In this document: piece by piece, positions 15,001 through 19,212 of the stretch
Numbering within the stretch: position 1 is the first letter of the stretch
Layout: every line of letters begins with the position of its first letter
From: a virus
Direction: 5' to 3' (one strand)
IMG/VR virus record: IMGVR_UViG_3300032265_001399
Location: 1 to 25,603 of that record
Length of the DNA: 25,603 bases
Position numbers and translations under genes: made by a program
Notes under the pieces: model-generated
Told to the model about the DNA's origin: nothing
The model's input: only the letters and a program-made list of their open reading frames with translations
Database searches by the model: none

Positions 15001-15153
15001 TACGATTCTGGAAAAATCAGTGAATTTTTAAGAGCCGAGCCCGGCATCTGGTACAGTCCATACAAGCAGATAAGTACTACATCAACTGGAACATTTGACA
15101 GTGCTGGGGATACAGTGGACAGTAATAATATAACATTCGATCAAGGAACGTAA
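1..15153 (+). CDS. Giant modular virion structural / adhesin-like protein (5' partial)
   Basis: The frame is open from base 1 to the TAA at 15151, giving 5,050 residues in the window. The codons before the TTG at base 70 also read as protein (NNWSRYNRWFHKD), so the true start lies upstream. The protein is a mosaic. It has strand-turn modules of the form 'YxNGxxLxxxxDY' (about 940-1075, 1636-1760, 13085-14200) and a Trp-rich block (2191-2385). Aromatic carbohydrate-binding-like modules lie at 3150-3285, 3526-3680, 4085-4225 and 14660-14790, and an FG-GAP/propeller-like region at 5291-7830. GxGY beta repeats lie at 8968-9198 and 10138-10389. Helical stretches occur near 1330-1500, 8770-8860 and 11640-12300, and an Asp/Gly-rich linker near 12600-12960. 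No signal peptide or enzyme motif was recognised. Giant mosaic proteins of this kind occur in large aquatic myoviruses as virion structural proteins. A tail-fibre or baseplate adhesin role is inferred from composition and neighbours. It is followed after one base by the next gene, with AAGGA upstream of that ATG. Confidence 0.85.
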   Translation, partial: SNDANNWSRYNRWFHKDVIAASSLYNGNPVNLNQTARAIRPIIEFNSDLKLANFGTTAVADVDILDDYTTDAFSIVEGSFAYSVDGVALAEGQRIIFTADPDVLVKNKIFQVTFVNVLHLNNGSRQIHLVEISSPELNQVALVKFGSKYQGKAFWYNGTSWIQGQVKTKVNQPPLFDVVDENGISYSDTGVYNGSTFVGTTLFSYKLGSGTTDNALGFPLSYRNISNIGDIVFNFTLATDTFQYKNGTALLTQAINTGYLVSQTFAGKLIYKNGWQLCTAPHTQAAIRIYKNSGITNYFNLDIFDDITNLDDLVVRVYINGHRLDPTAWTLIDAPTYKQVQLKTDIVLSDVLTIRAFAAQPINDTGYYEIPVNLQNNPLNNIMGDFTLGEVIDHVNSIVDNLDNTFIGTFPGSGNLRDLGNVTQYGTKFVQHSGPMSLAIYHITSEANNVIRSVEQARDDYNSFKRNFIKIASNLGVDGDAVTITNLVLQKINKDKPKTSPYYFSDMIPYGACTITDLNVVDYRIKQYPLSNPFNLTELSNKAVGIYLNGKQLVYGQDYTLLDTGFVVIDNSVNMATGDVITTREYDSTDGCFVPATPTKIGMWPKFVPKIYTDTSLVTPRVMIQGHDGSQVLAYGDHRDDLILELEKRIFNNIKVQYDTSIFDITDIVPGYNRSTDYSLSEFNEVLAPNFYKWTSLAGRDFTKPLSYNITNPFTYNYSNSVGPDGKSVPGYWRGIYRWLLDTDRPNLCPWEMLGFSIEPSWWSTVYGVGPYTGDNLPMWQDISDGMVREPGVPAVKLSKYVKPFLMNHIPVNSDGTLLSPIDSGLVSGPITPSVDGNFVFGDVSPVEAAWRRSSHYSFSVIISAALLTPAKVFGLLLDRSNIKRNLAGQLIYAKTNLRVRPADIVLPSIYSSTTRVQTAGLINYMVDHILNFVFSNNIRDYNQYATDLATLTSQISYRVGAFTSKEQFNLLLDSKTPLSTGSVFIPQENYHVNINTSSPIKKITYSGVIITKLQTGFEVKGYSITQPYFKYYPYLQTGQKLNVGGISESYSTWTPGQQYIANSVVLYSGRYYRVLSTTTAGSSFDPSAFASLGELPVTGGANAVLRKLWDRSNPVVVPYGTEFTKIQDVVDFLQGYGEWLKDQGFVFDDFNSNLNAVANWENSAREFLFWTTQNWSSGSDKWSDWSPNEPVGYGTVVRYNGDYYSALYNLAATDIFDPIKYTKLDGLSNIGSSVISLSPSANKLTFNTTLAVVDNISNQFYEYEIFKVDGTPLAPLFLDSYRENNIVSYSPRTTDGIYGASFYLIQNEHVVTIDNTTIFNDVVYNPESGYRQERVKVSGHVSVDWYGGLDVPGFIFDQANIKQWQIWQDYSLGDIVNYQGFYYSALSALPGTETFNANSWTQLATKPTPQLIPNWTYKASQFTDFYNLDSDNFDLAQQTMAHHLIGYQKRQYLNNIIQDNVSEFKFFQGMIREKGTQNSLNKLFDVLSSDNKESLKFYEEWAVRAGQYGASRAFENIEFLLDEGLFRLNPQGFQLVSTPDTSLNNTFIIQQKSTDVYLKPLGYNSTPWPVLSNYKPFLRSAGYVNSKEVAVSLGYLPEIASLNIDTINEGDYIWVAFEGPSWNLYRYTDIHMSVTNVTYNTTAKTLSITAENLTGFVVGSWIGLAQVEKLKGFYQITSVSLNTFTVAATISGFPSPFTQSNQLVVYALISQRTSSIDTLDSILTSKITSGELIWTDDSGNGKWASWKFNPVYTISDVNNSAPQSQLRFGNTIAVNNKGTLAAVGSSFGELITYDKVGTVTPWVQRQVVSPPFIATNVVSLTIGNTTINSTTVVMSSANSSMIGGFIEGPGVPYETLVVSAINGVSITISQKANATTTASTYTITNNPNPATVLATSIAFSADGTWMASGSPLAGYAVTDYLGVYDSTKIYGPGLIVSTGTGTGTKYWQALSNVPVNTQPASNLAYWDPIYYIPVDSYGTWNINDSYVANTLVVYKSKVYKSTVSLYGQVTVNVLSTNGSNYILTADTTAGLAPNYEIIFTGNVFGGILSGGIYFVSTILSSTTFTITALQYSTLLAPVTTAYGSMQATQQPQPTPDSGNGQWTLQNIQAGPAGQGVISLYQKDPNNIYGLVDTIISPFPAANENFGSKIVFGNNTMYVSASGYGSINVMSNATINKLGQLTISGTITGTITVGQVLSGGGLPENTYYITGGSGTIWQTSYQGNDIASTTITAYGQYGRVYKLKYATTIQAQSAYNPVGSTNSTIVVTSTAGVRPGMYIINPAFTSNQSVVQVIDSRTVLLSGSPNSVPSGIIKFAIIGWGYDFTEIYTGTQIGASFGNTISLSQDNLTLTIGADTGTINGIVNIYKNNGSGFSLIQSLPGTTKNFGISTSISDDGTYIAIADDSATVSGVIQRGGVTVYNFNGSRYTPYQSLIPHVPEINGHFGNKISFMNDYETIVVYSQYGDTVITTTFDDNTTTFDKNSTDFVFTQTNSGRVDVYDMYATKWVFSESLTKSASIKVAGEFIRNNVYQILTLGTTDFTQIGASSNTIGITFTATRDGYGNGTASLVTSETLIDDGYGVGFAVGSNHILVGAPEAIDQGVNSGKVYDYGKPNNKFAWTIDHSEVDKPDVTKIKKAFLYDRITGELVTHLDVVDIAQGKIPGPADEEIMYKSFYDPANYSTIDGVTTTSSSAAWTTKQVGQLWWDLRTAKIIDAYENDPVYRNTNWNTLATGASIDVYEWVSTKLKPSSWDAQADTPAGLANNISGKSLYGDAKYSIKTTYNTVTLSTVTTYYFWVKNKKFIPNVPGRNMAAQDVASLIANPRGQGYAYLALTGLDSFSLINVKPYLKSNEVVLSVEYWTGTKTDQNVHSHWNIISDDPTTYIPLVIEQKWIDSLCGKDIAGREVPDLSLPVKLRYGIENRPRQSMFVNRFEALKQFVETANQILLANQITEEASVAALNGYDPQPTIISGLYDVTFPTDTELAYASTGSFTRAVISPVVADGRVTGVTVISSGKGYLVAPYLTIVGSGVGATVRATINTKGQITGATIVSSGEGYSDINTTIKVRDYCALVQSDSQANGNWSIYSYDPVQKSWSRILTQSYDVREYWNYADWYGSYTDSTGRVVFTASQFTVATFSVATFLELNGIQTAIGDTVKVRTTNAGGWELLYKYSNSTSIDWTQSYATVGIQNGTIQLSSSLYNLSNTDLGFDNTIFDSNSYDKVAAIELRIILDTLKNKIFTQHTNLNGAYSDLFFASVRYALSEQPYVDWIFKTSFVKAQHNVGQLNQPVTYQPDNLSNFEDYVNEVKPYKTKVREYVSNYDSLDPAELPITDFDLQPIYQNNALTVIDTFVDSGKLATTNAIVQQYPWKFWLDNGGFEVTELTLTDSGADYITEPQVIITSDSGNGATARAFISNGKVNRIVLLTPGSGYLSAPNVEIRGGTLLGGTSAKASAIIGNSVVRGTLVGIKFDRVDSTYFITQQSKTETFTGTGSRQQFPLIWGPDIKIGQSTVYIDNILALRDSYIMYIVKSTSLGYTTYSGIIQFNTAPAKGSSISVTYVIDPSLMRATDRIQYLYNSSTGELGKDLSQLMTGIDYGGVIVDGTGFQISNGWDSLPYYSDQWDSFDETFTDYSVVVGADTHAFTLPYTPANGVQLTLYRKQSHTDTYQSDGVTKIYTYSTADIAPYVTVTNNLATTGVSATFASINRIGSLFGTIVVVSSTTGIVAGMGVVGTGFANGQTVSSVTNATTLVLSIPADSQPSGTIQFIRNVVGSATINVTSTAALRPGDVVTLNNLTAFSYNTTVLSIPNSTTVTLSNIIYQTIPPGTFITFTRKLIQPTDVTVKTDGTIVLTNLANSKIFAGTLINIIGQINPVRLDDPNYNIKPYFQQLINAFAYDTAFTTGVISNVQSIFVGLDILTQVTTYGYDAVTTAASVTALANKILAIPSVAANSTAVATINTNLANIVGLIDQANSGIIPTPEFPAYNGLDQGYTSAGTLLFDNITFIQFEMIAYITANYPSASYDQNVYQQDVQNTVWSLIYDLTYGGNSQSVQTGLRYWSSNNSLRTALGTAWTGIYTRFASIAQSIITKSTVTRLQTVVAQYKPTGILTGGSIASTRVSNNLATIQSIVTALGRPSPTIVAPTLTAAPVALQTVATGILNASLTPKFNPNAIVNTFLSNGLPDGNGVVSKTFTIPTPYTLIDGGASYTTLDNEIDDGGNASSSPSVIDDGGSAISTGFVVSNLDEFTIRQITSDGSIKPKESDYDTALNGGDTSTTLNGVYATATGLSADDIIVDGDDLISTTTSPAPEEVVPGQVVDTVAIKVFDKPYNGSAVMRVDNFVANGTQKSFTLSQTPNGKGAVIVKLNNAIKTLTTNYTIDYRNNLVVFTTAPAINTQISLFSVGFNGANILDIDHFVSNGYSTEFVTNASWQTAISALIYVDGVVVNPEIFKTDSSYDLSNAIAFRFAVAPAEGALINFVIVAGTQQTFAITKVETVATNGQLTYTLQNKIGTSLPAESNMIVRVDQQILSAPNNSYFTIGGNRLNYSIDSTKFVPYSVDISALVVLVGGVTLRPGPDYIADLGGITIKITKKIYNLYKGQTLVVSVLTGAGYSYNSTTGQITFAQAYDNTHVVQVISSYQHDILDIQRTTINVIGTSELVPNSASYFYYQDTAGGLITLDRTVISDYYIWVIKNSLLLTPTVDYKLNDDHQSLTLATPLNTNDQITLMTFGSNILTSGVAYMQFKDMLNRVSYKRLSTPKQTTLANDLKWNDTVIVLVDGSNFELPSPTNNKPGVVEIRGERIEYFAKSGNTLSQLRRGTLGTGVFFNNFAGTPVQDIGASETIPYKDTQVITQVISDGTNVIALDFIPADANSIEVFVGGYNTDNEWTSGIDYIVGAIVKQGPYTYRCITAHTSTAFFDDAAKWTFFIGNIRLKKSPYKVFNVNNAPNSPAGDVTFPADFTVDGITKQITLTNLLDFGIQVTVVQNTGTAWDNTTSVLYDSGKISEFLRAEPGIWYSPYKQISTTSTGTFDSAGDTVDSNNITFDQGT
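5291..7830 (+). other. FG-GAP / beta-propeller-like region inside the giant protein
   Basis: Within the giant protein there are recurrent segments of the form 'FGxxIxxxxDxxxxxIGxxxG', each followed by a short strand such as 'VxxYxxxG'. Examples start near 5297 (FGNTIAVNNKGTLAAVGS), 6436 (FGSKIVFGNN), 7009 (FGNTISLSQDN), 7150 (FGISTSISDDGTYIAIAD) and 7327 (FGNKISFMND). The series ends near 7745 with GFAVGSNHILVGAP. This spacing and the Phe-Gly/Asp-Gly pattern are those of FG-GAP or integrin-alpha-like propeller blades. Copies are interrupted by inserted modules, including aromatic ones at 5760-6010 and a 'TTDFTQIGASSNTIG' module at about 7557-7700. Whether a closed propeller forms cannot be decided by eye. 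Confidence 0.55.
8968..9198 (+). repeat. GxGY beta-repeat pair, first copy (within giant protein)
   Basis: The protein here contains two consecutive half-repeats: VTGVTVISSGKGYLVAPYLTI, then an alternating Gly/Ala segment (GSGVGATVRATI), then ITGATIVSSGEGY. The pattern 'V-x-x-V-x-V-x-x-x-G-x-G-Y-x-x-x-P-x-V-x-I-x-G-x-G-x-G-A' recurs at 10138-10389. It is a common beta-strand repeat in phage fibre and adhesin proteins. Its function is not known to me. Confidence 0.6.
10138..10389 (+). repeat. GxGY beta-repeat pair, second copy (within giant protein)
   Basis: This is a second instance of the same pattern: DSGADYITEPQVII, then a Gly/Ala strand (SGNGATARAFI), then VNRIVLLTPGSGY and LSAPNVEIRGG. 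It lies about 940 bases after the first copy. The two are alike in pattern but clearly diverged in sequence, which suggests old duplication or independent acquisition of a mobile structural module. Confidence 0.6.
12600..12720 (+). repeat. Asp-Gly-Gly (IDDGG) repeat and acidic linker within the giant protein
   Basis: The protein carries three closely spaced DGG motifs: LIDGGASY, EIDDGGNASS and VIDDGGSAIS. The two IDDGG copies share the exact 11-base stretch GATGATGGTGG at 12646-12656 and 12685-12695. An Asp/Thr/Ser-rich, probably flexible stretch continues to about 12960 (LSADDIIVDGDDLIST). It separates an alpha-helical segment upstream (about 11640-12300) from the C-terminal run of strand-turn modules. 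It may be a linker or a calcium-binding turn series, and neither is proven. Confidence 0.55.
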
Positions 15154-15154
15154 G

Positions 15155-16888
15155 ATGTCGCAAAATATAATTAACATAGGTACAGTAGCAGGAGATCACA
15201 CAGGTGATAGTTTGCGTACAGCCGGGCAAAAAATAAATGCAAACTTTACAGAACTGTATGGTACACTAGCATCTACAGCGTTACCTACGAGAACTGGCAA
15301 TAACGGTAAAGCATTGTTCACTGACGGCACAGCAGTTTATTGGGCACCAGTGGTTGCTACCAATGGAGTTGTAACTACTGGTAGTTATCCTGATCCTAGT
15401 TGGATTACAAGTTTAAGCTATGGAAAAATTACAAACGTACCCACAGCAACTACAAGTATAGCAGGTGTAGTACAAGTTGATGGCACCACAATTAGAATTA
15501 ATAACGGTGTGATTTCTGCAACCCCTACAACAAGCACTCTAACCAACGGTTCGGCTACAGTTGTTCTCAGTTCAGGCGGTGGGTTAACATTTCCTAATCT
15601 ATCTTCTTTTACTGGCACAGATTTACACTCGGCACCTAATACATATATTGAACTTTCTAGTAACGATGGCAATAATGTTGTAGGCGCTCAAAACAATTCT
15701 GTATTCGTACAAACAGCCTTTAGTACTTACAACTATACTTGGACTTTTGGAATTGACGGTAATTTAACCATTCCTAAAAACTTAGCATTCAAAGGAAGTG
15801 CCAGCGGCTCAGTTTCATTTAATGCGGGCACAACACCAGCAGTACAAACATACACATTGCCCAGTGCATATCCTGGTGTTAACAATTATGTGTTGGCAAG
15901 TTCAACTACCGGAACTTTAAGTTGGATATTGCCAACTGGTGCTGGTACAGTTACCAGTGTTACTCTAGCTTTACCTAGTCAATTTAATGTAACCATACCC
16001 ACAGTGACCACATCTGGTAATTTAACAGCCGCTTGGAATACACAAACTGCCAATTATGTACTAGCAGGTCCAACAACCGGAAGTGCAGCCGCACCCGTAT
16101 TCCGTGCGCTAGTTGCCGCAGACATTCCATCACTATCATATCAAGCACCTATCGGAACAATTAGCGGACTTGCTAAAGGTAACGGAGCAAATACTCTTAC
16201 AGCCGCAGTAGCCGGAGTTGATTATCAAACAGCGCAAAGTGTTACCGGTATAGTAAAATCAAGCGGAACAACACGTTCGGCAGCAACTAGCGGAACTGAT
16301 TATGCTCCAGGAACAAGCGCATTGGCAACCGGTATTGTAAAAAGTACAACTACAACTGGCGCATTAACCATTGCCACTGCCACTGATCTTAACGCAACAT
16401 TTGGAAGCCAAACACAAAATTATGTGTATGCCGCACCAAGCTCGGGATCCGGCACTCCTACTTTCCGGCTATTAACAGTTACTGATATGCCAATATCAGG
16501 TCTGCAAAGTCGATCAACAGCATCGGCAACCACTGGAAGTTTGGCATATCAAACAAGTTCAACTGTTACAATTCCAGTTGCTAAGGGCTATGCTTTATAT
16601 AATGTACAGACTAGTGTAGGAGCCTGGGTAACCGTTTACACAAACAGTACTGCAATGTCTAATGATAGCGGAAGAAGTATTACAACTGATCCAACTCCTG
16701 GTAGTGGCGTAGTTGCTGAATCTATAACAACTGGAAATTCTACCACTAATACATCTTTTTCACCAGCAGTGATTGGATATAATATAGATAGTCCAGTAAC
16801 TACTAATTTATATTTAAAAGTTTATAACAATAGCGGATCTACTAATGCTATTACAGTTACTTTAACATATTTAAAATTGGAAGTATAA
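15155..16888 (+). CDS. Tail-fibre / adhesin-like structural protein (577 aa)
   Basis: The ATG lies one base after the stop of the giant gene, with AAGGA 7 bases upstream, so translation is probably coupled. Residues 5-36 (INIGTVAGDHTGDSLRTAG..KINANFTELY) match a recurrent N-terminal motif of phage fibre proteins. Residues about 295-325 and 418-449 are two copies of 'QTxNYVxAxPxxGSxxxPxFRxLxxxDxP'. They are separated by a segment ending in 'GIVKSSGTTRSAATSGTDYAPGTS'-type repeats, which are known from fibre-like proteins. The C-terminal domain (about 449-577; KGYALYNVQTSVGAWVTVYT, later DPTPGSGVVAE) is a beta domain often found at the tip end of fibres in aquatic phages. I see no enzyme motif, signal peptide or cysteine. 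A role in host attachment is inferred. The next gene, the S53 peptidase, starts one base after this stop. Confidence 0.8.
   Translation: MSQNIINIGTVAGDHTGDSLRTAGQKINANFTELYGTLASTALPTRTGNNGKALFTDGTAVYWAPVVATNGVVTTGSYPDPSWITSLSYGKITNVPTATTSIAGVVQVDGTTIRINNGVISATPTTSTLTNGSATVVLSSGGGLTFPNLSSFTGTDLHSAPNTYIELSSNDGNNVVGAQNNSVFVQTAFSTYNYTWTFGIDGNLTIPKNLAFKGSASGSVSFNAGTTPAVQTYTLPSAYPGVNNYVLASSTTGTLSWILPTGAGTVTSVTLALPSQFNVTIPTVTTSGNLTAAWNTQTANYVLAGPTTGSAAAPVFRALVAADIPSLSYQAPIGTISGLAKGNGANTLTAAVAGVDYQTAQSVTGIVKSSGTTRSAATSGTDYAPGTSALATGIVKSTTTTGALTIATATDLNATFGSQTQNYVYAAPSSGSGTPTFRLLTVTDMPISGLQSRSTASATTGSLAYQTSSTVTIPVAKGYALYNVQTSVGAWVTVYTNSTAMSNDSGRSITTDPTPGSGVVAESITTGNSTTNTSFSPAVIGYNIDSPVTTNLYLKVYNNSGSTNAITVTLTYLKLEV
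16037..16500 (+). repeat. Two copies of the NYV-A-P-GS-FR-L-D-P fibre repeat
   Basis: Within the 577-aa fibre gene, the segments encoding NYVLAGPTTGSAAAPVFRAL (from about 16049) and NYVYAAPSSGSGTPTFRLL (from about 16418) are diverged copies of one motif. Between them lie the GTDYAPGTSALATGIVKS-type repeats. Such modules are shared among many phage and bacterial surface fibres and are prone to recombination. Confidence 0.65.
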
Positions 16889-16889
16889 C

Positions 16890-18548
16890 ATGAATTTATC
16901 TAACACCATCGCGTTAGTTGGAAGTACAGCATCTACAATACCAGATGGTGCCACAATAACACTATTAGATTCTTCAACAAACTTGTCAGTTACTATATTA
17001 GTTTGTCGACAAACTAATAACGGAACTTTAAAAGAATATGCTGATGGAATTATCAATGGTACTAATCCAATAATATCACATGATGAATTAAAAAGTATGT
17101 TTGGTGCAACAGATGAAAATTTAAATCTAGTAGAAGATTTTGTCCAAGCATATAATTTAACAGTAGTTAGATCTTATAATAGAGGCGCAAATGTAGTAGT
17201 ATCTGGGCCAGCAAGTGCCTTTAATCGAGCATTTGATATATCTTTAAAATCTGTAAGTGTAGAAGGTAGGAATTATGTTAACTACATTGGTAATCTATCT
17301 ATTCCTGCTGAATTAGAAAATATCATTACTCATGTTATTGGTTTAGATGATACATTAGTGCTTAAAAAATCGCAAACAAATGTATCCAATGGGATTACTT
17401 CAAATACTGTCACTCCTCTTACTCCTCAGCAAGTTGCTTCTGCTTATCAATGGCCAGCTGGTGACGGGTATGGTCAGTGTGTGGGCATCATTGAACTTGG
17501 TGGCGGATTTACCAATCAAAATTTAACTAGTACGTTTACACAAATGGGTATTGCCACACCAACTGTGAATTTTGTATCAGTTGATAGTGCTACAAATAAT
17601 CCCAGCGATGCTGGTAGTAGCGGAGAAGTTATGCTGGATATTGCAGTAGTTGGTGGAGCTGTACCAAGAGCTACCCAAGCAATTTATATTGGACCAAACT
17701 CAGCACAAGGATTTGTTGATGTATTTTTAGCCGCAGTAAATGATACCACAAATTTGCCATGTGTTATTTCTTGTAGTTGGGGCGGCAATGAATCAGGATT
17801 TGGCACTTATGCCACAGCAATGGATACAGCGTTTCAATCAGCAGCCGCAATTGGAATACCAGTATTTGTAGCTACTGGAGATTACGGATCAGAGTATTAT
17901 TATGGTGCTGGATATGTGTCAGTTCAGTATCCTGCGGCAAGTCCTTATGTGACTGGCTGTGGTGGAACCACTTTAGATACAACCAACGGAACATTGAACA
18001 GCGAAGTTGTATGGAATCAAGGAAATGCCGGTAGTGCCGGAGGAGTCAGCACAATATATTCTGTGCCGGCTTACCAAACAGGATTCACAGTGAAAGCATA
18101 CCCGTCGGGAACTGTAACAACACTTACAGGTCGAGGAATTCCTGATATAGGAGGAAATGCAAGCCCATCATCTGGGTATCAATATTACTATGGATCGGGT
18201 AATTCTTATGTGGGAACAGGCGGCGGTACTAGCGCAACTGCACCCTTGTATGCTGGACTAGTTGCTAGATTAACTGCATTGACTGGTAAAAGATTGGGAT
18301 TTTTAAACACACTATTTTACAACAATATTAATATATTTAGAGATGTAACGTCTGGAAATAATGCTTGTCCGTTGTCTACTGGATACAGTGCAAGGGCAGG
18401 ATGGGATGCTTGCACGGGTTGGGGCAGTATTGTAGGCACATCGCTTTACCAATTATTACATGTAGGAACTACATATCCTAAGCAAAATTACGGATTCAGA
18501 CCCTCAACTGGCTTGGCATATCCTAGAAAAACAACCGGCGCTCGTTAA
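16890..18548 (+). CDS. Phage-encoded pro-kumamolisin-type peptidase (sedolisin, family S53)
   Basis: This is a serine-carboxyl endopeptidase zymogen of 552 aa. Residues about 30-170 fit the S53 activation prodomain (VTILVCRQ near 33; NVVVSGPASAFNRAF near 107). The mature domain should begin near TPLTPQQVASAYQWP (175-189). Catalytic Glu246 and Asp250 lie in GEVMLDIAVVGG, the oxyanion Asp331 in ATGDYGSEYY, and the nucleophile Ser448 in GGGTSATAP. Glu202 (IIELGGG) corresponds to the accessory Glu of kumamolisins. Spacings 4, 81 and 117 are close to kumamolisin's 4, 82 and 114. The calcium site is represented by Asp485-Val486, Gly504 and Asp506 (AGWDACTGWG). All key residues are present, so it should be active. 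I see no signal peptide or membrane segment. Residues 524-552 form a basic, Tyr/Pro-containing tail beyond the fold. The ATG is one base after the fibre stop, with GGAAG 6 bases upstream. Family members are typically acid-active and calcium-dependent. The substrate is unknown; adhesin processing or host-surface degradation are inferences. Confidence 0.93.
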   Translation: MNLSNTIALVGSTASTIPDGATITLLDSSTNLSVTILVCRQTNNGTLKEYADGIINGTNPIISHDELKSMFGATDENLNLVEDFVQAYNLTVVRSYNRGANVVVSGPASAFNRAFDISLKSVSVEGRNYVNYIGNLSIPAELENIITHVIGLDDTLVLKKSQTNVSNGITSNTVTPLTPQQVASAYQWPAGDGYGQCVGIIELGGGFTNQNLTSTFTQMGIATPTVNFVSVDSATNNPSDAGSSGEVMLDIAVVGGAVPRATQAIYIGPNSAQGFVDVFLAAVNDTTNLPCVISCSWGGNESGFGTYATAMDTAFQSAAAIGIPVFVATGDYGSEYYYGAGYVSVQYPAASPYVTGCGGTTLDTTNGTLNSEVVWNQGNAGSAGGVSTIYSVPAYQTGFTVKAYPSGTVTTLTGRGIPDIGGNASPSSGYQYYYGSGNSYVGTGGGTSATAPLYAGLVARLTALTGKRLGFLNTLFYNNINIFRDVTSGNNACPLSTGYSARAGWDACTGWGSIVGTSLYQLLHVGTTYPKQNYGFRPSTGLAYPRKTTGAR

Positions 18549-18572
18549 TAAAAGTAGCACATTTTAAACATT

Positions 18573-18580
18573 GATAAATA
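18573..18580 (+). promoter_or_regulatory. Putative T4-type late promoter box (GATAAATA)
   Basis: The octamer GATAAATA lies in the 52-base gap after the peptidase gene, 20 bases before the ATG at 18601. It is one base from the T4 late consensus TATAAATA, and T4-like aquatic phages use a relaxed NATAAATA form. The same TGATAAATA occurs in the comparable gap before 22797, and I noticed no other copy by eye. No sigma-70-like -35 element is apparent. AGAG (18591-18594) is a plausible ribosome site. Confidence 0.55.
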
Positions 18581-18600
18581 TTAGATAAAGAGAGTTAACT

Positions 18601-19209
18601 ATGCAGACCAAAGATCAGACAGGAATACATATTGAGGGTCATATCAAGATCCATGACCCAGTTTCTAAGGAAGTTTTCATTGATAAACGCAATGCAATTC
18701 ACTACGAAAATATCAGTTTGGCTCTGGCTCAAAGTTTAGCTGATAGTGGTAGTGGGTTTGTTTATCAAATGGCATTTGGCAACGGCGGAACCAGTATAGA
18801 TCCAACTGGAATTGTTACATATCTGACTCCAAACACTAGCGGAACTAATGCAAGTTTGTACAATCAAACCTATGCCAAAGTAGTTAATCAGAATTCCAGT
18901 AATAACACGGACCCTAGTAGAAATTTTATTGAAACACGCCATACAACTGGCACTAATTATACAGATTTATTAGTAACTTGTTTGCTAGATTACGGTGAGC
19001 CAAGTACACAAAGCGCATTTGATACAGTGACTAACAGTAATAGTCAATATGTGTTTGATGAGTTAGGATTAAAAAGTTACAACACAGATGGCACCAGCTT
19101 GTTATTAACCCACGTTGTTTTCCACCCAGTACTTAAAAGTCTAAATCGTCTAATACAGATTGATTATACTGTGCGTATTCAAAGTTTAACCGGATTGGTA
19201 GGAGTATAA
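18601..19209 (+). CDS. Conserved phage virion protein of unknown function (202 aa)
   Basis: The gene follows a late-promoter-like box and begins a three-gene cluster; the next ATG is 3 bases after its stop. The N-terminal half has IEGHIKIHDP, then NAIHYENISLALAQSLAD (about residues 32-49). These are followed by FVYQMAFGNGGTSIDPTGIV (54-73). The C-terminal part has FDELGLKSYN and LLLTHVVFHPVLKSLNRLIQIDYTVRI. I recognise this pattern as a family seen beside tail-fibre genes in T4-like aquatic phages, but I know of no assigned function. There is no signal peptide, membrane segment or catalytic motif. A tail or baseplate-associated structural role is inferred from position only. AGAG upstream at 18591-18594 supports this start. 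Confidence 0.75.
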   Translation: MQTKDQTGIHIEGHIKIHDPVSKEVFIDKRNAIHYENISLALAQSLADSGSGFVYQMAFGNGGTSIDPTGIVTYLTPNTSGTNASLYNQTYAKVVNQNSSNNTDPSRNFIETRHTTGTNYTDLLVTCLLDYGEPSTQSAFDTVTNSNSQYVFDELGLKSYNTDGTSLLLTHVVFHPVLKSLNRLIQIDYTVRIQSLTGLVGV

Positions 19210-19212
19210 TAG

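Noticed and set aside
145-15065. Numerous 60-120-codon reading frames on the minus strand and in other frames across the giant gene
   Set aside because: They are antisense or out-of-frame to a continuous real gene, lack ribosome sites, and their translations (e.g. Cys/Ile-rich or Val/Pro-rich) look like shadow frames.
16890-18548. The peptidase as a bacterial gene brought in by a contig chimera
   Set aside because: It sits with 1-base spacing after the fibre gene and is followed by a phage-type promoter box. It has the same AT-rich look as its neighbours. A chimera remains testable but is not favoured.
18549-18600. Transcription terminator after the peptidase gene
   Set aside because: No GC-rich hairpin followed by a T run is visible in the gap.
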